A stretch of 23,640 nt of DNA from a virus: the IMG/VR virus record IMGVR_UViG_3300020160_001962, positions 1 to 23,640 of that record. One strand, 5' to 3'. The notes under the pieces were generated by a model. It made no database searches and was not told where the DNA came from. It saw nothing but the letters and a program-made list of their open reading frames with translations. This document shows positions 15,874-23,219 of the stretch, piece after piece. Within the stretch, counting starts at the first letter, position 1, and every line of letters starts with the position of its first letter. A program made the position numbers and the translations under genes.

Positions 15874-17919
15874 TTATAATCTAAATCTAGAGAAATCAAT
15901 ATTCTGTACACTAACAGGTGTTGGACTTGTTGCATCTTTATTTATTTGTTCACCTGCAGCACCTTCTTTAGTTGTTGCTGCTGCAGTAGCTTGTGTAGAT
16001 GTCACTGTTCCTGTTACTTGTGTTGCAGAATTATTAACTTGTGCTAATGAAGTTGATGCATTACTTGGAATAGGAGTATATGTAGGTAAACCACCATATA
16101 CAACAGGTTTATCTTTTTTAAGTGTTGCTTCCCTTGCTTGTTCTTCTGTTTGTACAGTTGCTACAACAGGAACACTATCTATAGTTGGTTTTTGTTCTGC
16201 AGGTTTTTTCACATTTGAGGTTGATGTTTGAGCTGAGTTACCTGCAACACTTGTAGTACCTGTATTACTAGCAGTACCTAATCCACTTTTATTGTATAGT
16301 TCACCATCTTCTGTTTTACCATTTGCCAAAACTTCACCAGGTTTTAAACTATTTTGGTCTTTTAGTCCATTACTAACTCTTAAACTTCCTGCATTAAATT
16401 TGGCTGCAATTTCTTGTAATCCCCAACTTCTGGCATTAGTTAATGTAAAATCTGCAGTTATACTAGATGGTAAATCATTAAATGCCAATGTAGGACCTAA
16501 TTTCAATGAAACTTCTGAATCCATATACATATCTCCTGCACAAAATACTGGCCTTAAAGGATTTCCAATTGTTATGTGCCAAGGTGTGGATGGCATACCA
16601 CTTAAAGCTCTTGCAATACCTTCTATTTCTAATCTATATTTTTGAATTGTTTTTTTTATTGCAGTTCCAACATTTGCCAATAAGTTATCAAATTGTTGTA
16701 GAGCAGCATCTTTACTTTTTTTAAGTGCTGCATTTTTTTCATCAGCTTGTTCTTTTGCAGTTTTTTGTTTTGCATTACCTTCTGTATCAAATTCACTCTT
16801 ATCTTCATCACCAAAGAAACCATTTATTGCGGTTTTAATTTCCTCTTTTAATTTAGTTAATGCATTTGTTATATATTTAGTAAAATCTTCTGCTAATGTA
16901 CTTGGATTATTTATCCATTTTTCAACATTTGTTGCAAATGTTTTACTTAATCCATATATATCACTTTTAGATGTACCAAATCTTAAAATATTCATAATCA
17001 AATCTTGAAAAACTATTGTTGGATCTATTCCAGAAATAAACTTTTGTTCATAAACACAAGTCATTTTTATAGAAACTTTACATTTTAAACCAGAGCCAGC
17101 ATCAGTATATGGAATATTCTTTCTTCTTTTGGCTTCTTTAATAAGATTTGGATTTCCTGATGGTAAAGGTTTATCTACACCATCTTTATCCAAAATTCCC
17201 ATTTGTGTCAAAATATTTCTTTGTATTGTTTCAGTGAATCCAGGTAAAGAAACTATATTAAATGCTGCATTTCCTGTATCACCTATTTTTAATTTTCCTT
17301 TTGCACCAAAATCCTCACCTAAAGAATTTAAAACATTTGTAAAATCTGCATTTGCATCCTGCCATTCTTCACCAAATGAAACTTCAACAAAGTCTTCATC
17401 TTGAGGTTTCCATGAAATTAAAATTGAGGTAGGTATTGATGAAACTCCTTTGAATTTACCATAAATATTATCACCATGTGGAGATAAAAATCTTCTTGCA
17501 ATCATTAATCTATTATTAGGAAAAACACCAACATCTTTTAAATATGCAAAATCACCAGGTCTTAGAGCAGCTTCGGTGCTTGATAATCTTTCTATTATAT
17601 TTAATAAACTTGTATCATAAACTGCATTATTATGTAAGGTATCTTTATTAATACCACCATACAATGACTTATCCATACCACTTCCTCCTCCATTATCAGT
17701 ACCTATTAGACCAATATTACCATAAGGTGATATGACTGCTTTTCCACTTAGAAGTGATTCAGTACCTTTTTTACTTTCATCTGGATTTCTACCAGAATTA
17801 TATTTATCTACATTAATATTACGACTGGAACCTCCATTAAATGTGGACATACCTGTAGATTGAACTGGTGTACTTCTTACCCCTATTAAACCAAGTGGTG
17901 AACCTCCTAAAATTGCCAT
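15874..17919 (-). CDS. Large baseplate/tail structural protein (681 aa)
   Basis: First gene of the minus-strand baseplate operon. Residues 1-70 are Gly/Ser-rich. Residues 95-330 form a large folded region with SWKPQDEDFVEVSFGEEW. Residues about 370-430 are a Lys/Ala/Glu-rich helical, probably coiled-coil, segment. Residues about 438-525 hold a compact domain: PSTPWHITIGNP, FCAGDMYMDSEVSLKLGP, then LAFNDLPSSI and FTLTNARSWGLQEI. This looks like a tail-tube-type beta fold that packs on a neighbour. The last 150 residues are Thr/Ala/Gln-rich and disordered. It is possibly the counterpart of a T4 tube-cap or wedge protein (gp48/gp54 group), complementing the 699-residue protein at 9074-11173; that pairing is speculative. 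A TAATATATA box lies 19 nt before the start. Confidence 0.6.
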   Translation of the reverse strand: MAILGGSPLGLIGVRSTPVQSTGMSTFNGGSSRNINVDKYNSGRNPDESKKGTESLLSGKAVISPYGNIGLIGTDNGGGSGMDKSLYGGINKDTLHNNAVYDTSLLNIIERLSSTEAALRPGDFAYLKDVGVFPNNRLMIARRFLSPHGDNIYGKFKGVSSIPTSILISWKPQDEDFVEVSFGEEWQDANADFTNVLNSLGEDFGAKGKLKIGDTGNAAFNIVSLPGFTETIQRNILTQMGILDKDGVDKPLPSGNPNLIKEAKRRKNIPYTDAGSGLKCKVSIKMTCVYEQKFISGIDPTIVFQDLIMNILRFGTSKSDIYGLSKTFATNVEKWINNPSTLAEDFTKYITNALTKLKEEIKTAINGFFGDEDKSEFDTEGNAKQKTAKEQADEKNAALKKSKDAALQQFDNLLANVGTAIKKTIQKYRLEIEGIARALSGMPSTPWHITIGNPLRPVFCAGDMYMDSEVSLKLGPTLAFNDLPSSITADFTLTNARSWGLQEIAAKFNAGSLRVSNGLKDQNSLKPGEVLANGKTEDGELYNKSGLGTASNTGTTSVAGNSAQTSTSNVKKPAEQKPTIDSVPVVATVQTEEQAREATLKKDKPVVYGGLPTYTPIPSNASTSLAQVNNSATQVTGTVTSTQATAAATTKEGAAGEQINKDATSPTPVSVQNIDFSRFRL

Positions 17920-17938
17920 AACTAAATATATTTTTTAG

Positions 17939-17947
17939 TATATATTA
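17939..17947 (-). promoter_or_regulatory. TAATATATA box heading the minus-strand baseplate operon
   Basis: The minus strand reads TAATATATA, ending 19 nt before the ATG at 17919. It lies immediately past the stop of the upstream minus-strand gene (17952). Confidence 0.5.
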
Positions 17948-17951
17948 ATAG

Positions 17952-18365
17952 TTAATAGTCACGTATTATCTGAGAATTTGAAAATTTTGATAAATTTGAA
18001 AAAACATCATCAATTACTTCTGGGTTTCTTCGAAATTCATTGTAGAATATTAAAACATTGAAATTATTTTCTCCAAGTATCTTTTTAAGGTTTAAGAGCT
18101 TTTCTATTGAGAATTCATTATCAAAGTCTGGAATGTAGTATATGTCTTTCTTTTTGTCTATTGCTTGTTGTATTTTATTAAATATGATAATCTTTAAGTA
18201 TGTTTTATCATCATTAAAATCAACCTCTTCTTCTGCCATTATCTTATTAATGTCTATAATATATTTATTTTTTATAGCATTAACTTTTACAAATTTGTCA
18301 AATTTCTTACGAGTGCGACAATACACACAAAAAAAATTCATTTTAGATTCTTCTTTAACTATCAT
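17952..18365 (-). CDS. Hypothetical protein (137 aa) with N-terminal CxxC
   Basis: I do not recognise this protein. Residues 9-22 contain MNFFCVYCRTRKKF, a CxxC pair that could bind metal. Residues about 53-80 hold YLKIIIFNKIQQAIDKKK and then IYYIPDFD; about 88-137 hold NLKKILG, FNVLIFYNEFRRNPEVIDDV and a polar tail. The alternation of strands and helices (KIIIF, DIYYI, VLIFYNE) suggests a Rossmann-like alpha/beta fold, possibly a degraded nucleotide-binding domain, but no P-loop is visible. Two starts are possible, Met1 and Met9. The TAATATATA box ending 4 nt before Met1 favours the longer form. It is divergent from the helix-turn-helix gene, sharing a 91-nt control region. Confidence 0.75.
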   Translation of the reverse strand: MIVKEESKMNFFCVYCRTRKKFDKFVKVNAIKNKYIIDINKIMAEEEVDFNDDKTYLKIIIFNKIQQAIDKKKDIYYIPDFDNEFSIEKLLNLKKILGENNFNVLIFYNEFRRNPEVIDDVFSNLSKFSNSQIIRDY

Positions 18366-18369
18366 TGTT

Positions 18370-18378
18370 TATATATTA
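18370..18378 (-). promoter_or_regulatory. TAATATATA box 4 nt before the 17952-18365 gene
   Basis: The minus strand reads TAATATATA-AACA-ATG. The 4-nt spacing is the same as at 9074, 18457, 19318 and 21580, and it decides the start of this gene. Confidence 0.5.
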
Positions 18379-18408
18379 GAGAATACAAGTTCCCTTTATT
18401 ATCAATAA

Positions 18409-18436
18409 ATATACAAAAATATACAAAAGTGTATAT
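18409..18436. promoter_or_regulatory. Candidate operator: ATATACA direct repeats and inverted repeat
   Basis: ATATACA occurs at 18409-18415 and 18419-18425 (10-bp spacing, one helical turn). The second copy forms an inverted repeat with TGTATAT at 18430-18436 across 4 nt. The cluster lies just upstream of the TAATATATA box of the small helix-turn-helix gene, where a repressor or activator of that gene pair could bind. That the 47-residue protein binds here is inference. Confidence 0.4.
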
Positions 18437-18443
18437 AATATTT

Positions 18444-18452
18444 TAATATATA
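18444..18452 (+). promoter_or_regulatory. TAATATATA box 4 nt before the helix-turn-helix gene
   Basis: TAATATATA-CTAT-ATG, the same arrangement including the CTAT spacer as before the gene at 9074. Confidence 0.5.
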
Positions 18453-18456
18453 CTAT

Positions 18457-18600
18457 ATGAAGGCAAAAGAAATATTAGAAAAATACAAAATTACAAGAAA
18501 TACTCTTTGTAATTGGGTTAAAAGAGGATGGATAGAAGTAGAACTAACTCCATCAGGCAGATATATTTATATAGATAAAATTAAGAAGAGTGATGAGTAG
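18457..18600 (+). CDS. 47-residue MerR/excisionase-type helix-turn-helix protein
   Basis: A small gene of 47 codons plus TAG. Residues 3-24 (KEILEKYKITRNTLCNWVKR) match the helix-turn-helix of MerR, excisionase and IS607-resolvase N-termini. The GWIEVELTPSGRYIY segment (25-39) matches the wing that follows. It is thus a nearly minimal DNA-binding domain with no effector part. The last 8 nt overlap the GIY-YIG endonuclease start, so the two are surely co-transcribed and probably translationally coupled. A box 4 nt upstream and an ATATACA operator-like cluster further upstream suggest self-regulation. It could regulate the endonuclease or act as a separate DNA-binding subunit for it. Confidence 0.8.
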   Translation: MKAKEILEKYKITRNTLCNWVKRGWIEVELTPSGRYIYIDKIKKSDE

Positions 18601-19297
18601 AGAAGTGTATATTTATACATTGAGTTCTAATGATGATATTAGATATGTTGGTAGAACATTTAATGTAAATAAAAGATTAAGACAACATATAAATGAATCC
18701 TATAAAAATAATACACATAAATCAAACTGGATTAGAAAGGTTAAAAATATCAATATAGAAATTGTTGATGTTTGTGATGAAAGTAATTATTCTTTTTGGG
18801 AACAACATTATATATCATTATATAGAAGTTGGGGATTTAATCTATTAAATATGACAATAGGTGGTGAAGGTGTATCAGGATATAAATATACAGAGGAAGA
18901 TAAACAGAAAAGATCTATTAGAATGTTAGGTAATAAAAATCATTTTTATGGTAAAAATCATACTTTGGAAACAATAGAAATATTATCAAATATTGATAGA
19001 TTTGGTGAAAAAAACTCTATGTATGGTAAAAAACATAAAGAAATATCCAAAAGTATTATGTCTAATAAAAAGATTGGTGTTTATGATGGTGTTAATAATC
19101 CAAGAGCAAAAAAGTTGTATCAGTATGATACTGATAATAATTTAATTAAATGTTGGGATTTTGCCAAGGAATGTGCAGACTTTTATAATATTTCAAGAGG
19201 TAATATATCTACATTTTCAAAAAATAATACCAATGTTGATTTAAGTGGGAAAGGTAAGTATAGAATATTATTAGGATTTATATTCAAATACCATTAA
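18593..19297 (+). CDS. GIY-YIG homing endonuclease with NUMOD3-type DNA-binding motifs
   Basis: A 234-residue GIY-YIG nuclease. Residues 5-9 (VYIYT) and 17-20 (RYVG) are the GIY and YIG halves, with KRLRQH at 27-32 carrying the catalytic-type Arg and Glu70 in FWEQHYI the metal ligand. Residues about 112-155 hold two NUMOD3-like motifs (FYGKNHTLET and MYGKKHKEIS), and the C-terminus (KLYQYD ... NISRGNIS ... GFIF) resembles a NUMOD1/IENR helix-turn-helix module. This is the standard build of phage-borne free-standing endonucleases that home between related genomes. An ATG at 18593 is preferred over the in-frame GTG at 18590. The flanking genes are intact, so it is intergenic. Confidence 0.92.
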   Translation: MSREVYIYTLSSNDDIRYVGRTFNVNKRLRQHINESYKNNTHKSNWIRKVKNINIEIVDVCDESNYSFWEQHYISLYRSWGFNLLNMTIGGEGVSGYKYTEEDKQKRSIRMLGNKNHFYGKNHTLETIEILSNIDRFGEKNSMYGKKHKEISKSIMSNKKIGVYDGVNNPRAKKLYQYDTDNNLIKCWDFAKECADFYNISRGNISTFSKNNTNVDLSGKGKYRILLGFIFKYH

Positions 19298-19304
19298 TTA
19301 AAAA

Positions 19305-19313
19305 TAATATATA
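19305..19313 (+). promoter_or_regulatory. TAATATATA box 4 nt before the amidoligase-like gene
   Basis: TAATATATA-AGAA-ATG at 19318. It sits in the 20-nt gap after the endonuclease stop, so the amidoligase unit has its own control and does not depend on the mobile gene. Confidence 0.5.
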
Positions 19314-19317
19314 AGAA

Positions 19318-20694
19318 ATGGAGAAATATAGTGATAAGTTTTTAAATCAATCAGGTAAGTTAAAGAACAGCATTCTGGGGATGGAGTTTGAGTTTTATAT
19401 GAAAGACCTTTCTTTCTATAAAACTTTAGAACTTCTAAATCAACAACTTACACCTGTTAAAGTTTGGGGTTTTAGAGAATATCACTCAGACTTTACACCA
19501 GATGAAAGTAACTTCAAGATTGAACCTGACTTATCAGGAGGTTCAAATATGATTGAGTTAGTAACTGGGCCAATGGATTATTATGATGCAAAATTTTATT
19601 TAATTAAAATAATAAAATTCATACAAACTTATGGTTATACTAATGAAAAGTGTTCAATTCACTTTAACTTATCATTTAATGGTGATAAAAACTTGAATGA
19701 TTTGAATATATTAAAACTTATTTTAAATACTGATGAGGATGAAATCTATAGATATTATCCATCAAGAAAAGATAATGTTTATGCAAAAACAATTAAAAAG
19801 ATAATACCATTTAAAGAGTATGACTTTTTTAATATTCCAATTTCAGTTGTTAAGAATAATTTAAGACTTCCAAATGATAAATATTATGGTATAAACTTTT
19901 TAAATATTAATAATGATAAAGAAACACAAAGATTAGAGTTTAGATATATTGGTGGTAAAGACTTTGAAAAGAACTTAGGTCAATTAATCTACTTTATGGA
20001 AAGATTTATTATAAATACTTATGAATCAATTGATGCTTTATTTACATCAGAAGATACTGCAAAATTAGAAGAGTTCTTAGAAGATAACATTGGTAATTAT
20101 AAAAACTTATCTAAATATGATAACTTTATTGTTGACTTTCCAACTATTCAATTACAAATAAATCAAGATAATAACTATGATATTGTTTCTACTTACTATG
20201 AGAAGATATATAGTAGAATTTTCAATTTAATTGAATCTACACAAGACTTAAAAGAGTGTATAATAAACTATGTTATTGAAAAACAGACCATTGAAATTGT
20301 AGATGCTAATTTTAGAACATCTGCAACACTTAGAAATTATGATTTAATAAATTGTCAAGTTGAGGGAATCTTTGAAGATTGTTATTTTATTGGTTCTGAA
20401 ATTAAAAACTCACAGGTCTCTAAAAGTAAATTACAACATTCAGATGCAGATAATTCAAAAATACTTAATTGTAAAGTTGAGCAAAGTGAGTTAAGAAATT
20501 GTTACTTTATGAATGGTTATCTTAATGGTGATATGTATGGTGGTGTATTTCGTTCAGGAGACCTTGGACCTTATGCTACAATGGATTCAGAGGTTAAAGT
20601 GGTTAAAGATAATGATAACTTCTTTGATACTACATTTGACGAAGATGATAAAGGTGGTGATAAAGAAGCAGTAAAAGGTTATGGTAAAAAATAA
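19318..20694 (+). CDS. Amidoligase-like (COOH-NH2 ligase) protein with pentapeptide-like C-terminus
   Basis: A 458-residue protein. Residues 18-26 (SILGMEFEF) give the E-x-E of the first strand (Glu23, Glu25) of glutamine-synthetase-fold amidoligases. Residues 69-85 (EPDLSGGSNMIELVTGP) give the acidic motif and Glu80, CSIHFNLS (112-119) gives His115, and LEFRYIGGKDF (about 226-236) gives the late Arg. This order matches the Amidoligase_2 family, which joins carboxylates to amines using ATP. From about 335 to 400 there are short repeats of the kind DCYFIGSEIKNSQVSKSKL, like a pentapeptide-type beta helix. The tail is acidic, then basic. Phage members are predicted to modify peptides or cell-wall stems; no substrate can be given. 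Its stop shares one base with the next start, so coupling is likely. Confidence 0.75.
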   Translation: MEKYSDKFLNQSGKLKNSILGMEFEFYMKDLSFYKTLELLNQQLTPVKVWGFREYHSDFTPDESNFKIEPDLSGGSNMIELVTGPMDYYDAKFYLIKIIKFIQTYGYTNEKCSIHFNLSFNGDKNLNDLNILKLILNTDEDEIYRYYPSRKDNVYAKTIKKIIPFKEYDFFNIPISVVKNNLRLPNDKYYGINFLNINNDKETQRLEFRYIGGKDFEKNLGQLIYFMERFIINTYESIDALFTSEDTAKLEEFLEDNIGNYKNLSKYDNFIVDFPTIQLQINQDNNYDIVSTYYEKIYSRIFNLIESTQDLKECIINYVIEKQTIEIVDANFRTSATLRNYDLINCQVEGIFEDCYFIGSEIKNSQVSKSKLQHSDADNSKILNCKVEQSELRNCYFMNGYLNGDMYGGVFRSGDLGPYATMDSEVKVVKDNDNFFDTTFDEDDKGGDKEAVKGYGKK

Positions 20695-21548
20695 TGAAAT
20701 ATATTAAATTATTTTTAGAGTCAAAAAATTTAGGTAATCTATATCATATAGTTGATATTGAAAAGTTAAATTATATATTAGATAATAATAAGATAGTATC
20801 TTATAAAGCAGGTGATGGTAAAATATCATTAACTAGAAATAAAATGATGACAGGTTATCTTGGAGACAATTCTTCATCTGTATTTAAACTTGAAATTGAT
20901 GGTGATAAATTATCACACAAATATAGAATAAAACCTTATAGATATAAAACTATGAATGCGGGTTATTTAGATGAATATGAAGAACAAGTTCAGACAAATA
21001 AAATAACTAATATTTTTAACTATACAAATAAGATTATTGTAGATAAGAAAAGAGTATTGAATCTTATGTATATTTTTGATAAATTATCAGATTGGTTCAC
21101 ATCAGAAGGAACAAGACATGGTAATTTTCCAAATGTATTAAAGACAATAAAAGAAAAGACAAATCAAGTAGGACTTGAATTATATGTGCAGGATGGTTCT
21201 ATTATTAAAAAGGATGATAAATGGATTGATAGTATAATTAATTTTCCAATAAAAAATATAGAAAAAAGATATTTTATTGTTCTAAGAAAAAGAATTGAAA
21301 TTGGTAGACATAGGTACCAAGATAGTTTAGTTGATTTTGATAATAATATTATTATCAAAAATTTAGTTGTTGGATATAATATTGAGATAGATCCTGATAA
21401 AATAAAAGGTATAGAATTGAAATCATTTGAAGAATCCAAGAAATTTAAGTTTGATGAAGATGATGAAGATTCAAAGCATTACTTCTTAGATTTAAGAAAG
21501 TTAGATGATGGTAATTGGAAGATTGATAATATAAGACCAATAACATAA
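20694..21548 (+). CDS. ADP-ribosyltransferase-like protein with capsid-targeting-like N-terminus
   Basis: A 284-residue protein starting on the last base of the amidoligase stop (TAATG overlap). Residues 1-10 (MKYIKLFLES) match the N-terminal peptide shared by several genes here. The next 100 residues resemble the DarT/ART-like pattern: LYHIVDIEKLNYILDNNKI (16-34) with His18, SLTRNK (45-50), and a later EYEEQVQTNKI (94-104) where ART folds have a catalytic Glu. The remainder is charged and ends in an acidic stretch. ART enzymes attach ADP-ribose from NAD to protein or DNA. T4 Alt is an injected ART with a capsid-targeting peptide, so the combination is suggestive. The fold call is by eye and should be treated as a hypothesis; the open frame and operon position are firm. 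Confidence 0.55.
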   Translation: MKYIKLFLESKNLGNLYHIVDIEKLNYILDNNKIVSYKAGDGKISLTRNKMMTGYLGDNSSSVFKLEIDGDKLSHKYRIKPYRYKTMNAGYLDEYEEQVQTNKITNIFNYTNKIIVDKKRVLNLMYIFDKLSDWFTSEGTRHGNFPNVLKTIKEKTNQVGLELYVQDGSIIKKDDKWIDSIINFPIKNIEKRYFIVLRKRIEIGRHRYQDSLVDFDNNIIIKNLVVGYNIEIDPDKIKGIELKSFEESKKFKFDEDDEDSKHYFLDLRKLDDGNWKIDNIRPIT

Positions 21549-21566
21549 AAAAGCTATAAAATAATT

Positions 21567-21575
21567 TAATATATA
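21567..21575 (+). promoter_or_regulatory. TAATATATA box 4 nt before the DHH gene
   Basis: TAATATATA-GTAT-ATG at 21580, matching the arrangement at 9074 and 18457. Confidence 0.5.
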
Positions 21576-21579
21576 GTAT

Positions 21580-23211
21580 ATGAAAAAAATAGAAAAATTC
21601 AATAGCTTTAATTTAATTAAAGAAGAAGCATCACCAAGACTTCCAAAATCAGAAGAATACTGGCTAAAAAGAGGTAAAGAAGGTAAGAAAGTTGCACTAT
21701 ATACTCATGATGATATGGATGGTATATTTTCTGCAATTGAAGTTAAAAAATACTTAGTTAATGCTGGTTTTACTATTGTTAAGTATGGTATTTTAAATTA
21801 TTCAGAAGGTTGGAAATATACAACTTTGGATCCTAAATTAATCAATGTTGTATTAGACTTTGCAAATATGCCAGGTGATGAAAGAGATGAAATGGTTGAC
21901 TATTACTTGGATCACCATGGTATTTTTACACCAGAGGAATTGGAAAGATATAAATCTTCACCAGTACAGAAAAAGAAAACAGGTTCTGCATATGAAGCAA
22001 TCTGTCAATCTTTGGGAGTTCCACAAGACTCATTAACATTGGATGTTATTGATATGATTGACTCTGCTAAATATCAAGACTATAAAGTAGATTGGCAAAG
22101 ATTATTAGATTTTAATTTATCTGATATTAAAAAATCAGATAAAAAAAGATTAGAGTTTGGTGCTGCATTTAATCAATTTATAAAAAGATCTGACTCAAAA
22201 ACAATTATATCAGTTATAGAGAATTGTCCAGATGCATCTATTTATTCTATCTTTAATGTAATGAAAAAAGTTTACCCAGAACATAATGTTGTTGCAAGTG
22301 GATGGAAAAGAGGACAAAAGAAAGATTTCATTGAAGATTCTAAATGGAGATTAGGTGAAATGCAAAAAAGAACAAGAGGATTAAATACAAATAAAAAAAC
22401 ATTTACATCTCAAGCAGAATTTATACAGGAATTTAAAAGAGGTAATCTTATAAGAGTTGATGGTTATCAAAAAATTGGTGATTTAGTTTTTGTACCAACA
22501 GGAACTTGGGCAAATGCTTTAAGAGCAAGAACTATTGTTGAAAGAGACTTTATGGATGGTAAATTAGATTCTTTACCTAAATTCATACTATTACAATATG
22601 GTGGGACATTACAAGTATGTTCTTATAAGAAAATGGAAGAAATGGAAGGTGAGCTACCTGTATTGAAAAATGGTCAAGTAGTTAATGATTTAGGAAAGTA
22701 TATGACTGAATTATTAGGAAATTTTCAAAAACACTTAGGTTACTACTCACCAGATACAACTATTGGTCAAGATGAGATTACTGTATCAGGTGGACATGGT
22801 GGAATTGGTTCTATATCAAATGTATTTGGAGAATGTAAGGTTGAGCCTTATGTAGGACAAAGATATGTTGATATGTTTAAAAATAAAATTATAACAGACT
22901 TATCTGGAGTTGCTTTTAACTTAAATTTAAAATGGAGTGAACCTGTAGAATTTAATGCAAAAGAACCTGAAATGGATAATAAAGTTATTGGAATAGAAAA
23001 TGTTACTAAGTTAGATAAACAAGGTAATATTATACAACAAGAAAACTACGAATATAATCTAATAGATAATACTGGAAATACTAAAGTTGTAACAAAAGAA
23101 GATTTTGTTAAAGCAGGTTTAGATAAAGCAATGATACCTAATACAATGACTATTGATAATGAAAATATAAAAGTTATTGTAAAGTTTGAAAAATTCAACT
23201 ACAAAAAATAA
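21580..23211 (+). CDS. DHH-superfamily phosphoesterase with capsid-targeting-like N-terminus
   Basis: A 543-residue DHH-family enzyme (RecJ/NrnA group). Motif I is THDDMDGIFSA (42-52; Asp44, Asp46), motif II has Asp93 in VVLDF, motif III is DHH at 111-113, and a further acidic helix DVIDMIDSAKYQD follows near 155-167. A DHHA1-like SGGHGGIG segment near 403-410 would close the active site. All metal-binding residues look intact, so a manganese-dependent nuclease or oligonucleotidase is expected. The N-terminus MKKIEKFNSFNLIKEE fits the cargo peptide with an [IL]-x-E site (Ile13-Glu15), suggesting packaging into the virion. The C-terminal ~60 residues look like a separate small beta domain. It has its own box 4 nt upstream, and the next gene starts 8 nt after its stop. 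Confidence 0.87.
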   Translation: MKKIEKFNSFNLIKEEASPRLPKSEEYWLKRGKEGKKVALYTHDDMDGIFSAIEVKKYLVNAGFTIVKYGILNYSEGWKYTTLDPKLINVVLDFANMPGDERDEMVDYYLDHHGIFTPEELERYKSSPVQKKKTGSAYEAICQSLGVPQDSLTLDVIDMIDSAKYQDYKVDWQRLLDFNLSDIKKSDKKRLEFGAAFNQFIKRSDSKTIISVIENCPDASIYSIFNVMKKVYPEHNVVASGWKRGQKKDFIEDSKWRLGEMQKRTRGLNTNKKTFTSQAEFIQEFKRGNLIRVDGYQKIGDLVFVPTGTWANALRARTIVERDFMDGKLDSLPKFILLQYGGTLQVCSYKKMEEMEGELPVLKNGQVVNDLGKYMTELLGNFQKHLGYYSPDTTIGQDEITVSGGHGGIGSISNVFGECKVEPYVGQRYVDMFKNKIITDLSGVAFNLNLKWSEPVEFNAKEPEMDNKVIGIENVTKLDKQGNIIQQENYEYNLIDNTGNTKVVTKEDFVKAGLDKAMIPNTMTIDNENIKVIVKFEKFNYKK

Positions 23212-23219
23212 AAAATATT

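Noticed and set aside
16292-17404. Several plus-strand open frames of 70-117 codons inside the minus-strand 681-residue structural gene
   Set aside because: They are antisense to a gene with a clear operon position and have no box or recognisable domain.
18590-18592. GTG as the start of the GIY-YIG gene
   Set aside because: It is followed at once by an in-frame ATG, and every other recognised gene in the window starts with ATG.
18457-19297. IS607/IS605-type transposon because of the excisionase-like helix-turn-helix
   Set aside because: No serine recombinase, TnpA or TnpB domain follows; the partner is a GIY-YIG nuclease, and no transposon ends were seen.
21550-21609. Inverted repeat AAAGCTAT / ATAGCTTT flanking the box and start of the DHH gene
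   Set aside because: Eight base pairs across a loop of about 44 nt in AT-rich sequence can arise by chance, and the first arm would lie upstream of the proposed transcript start.
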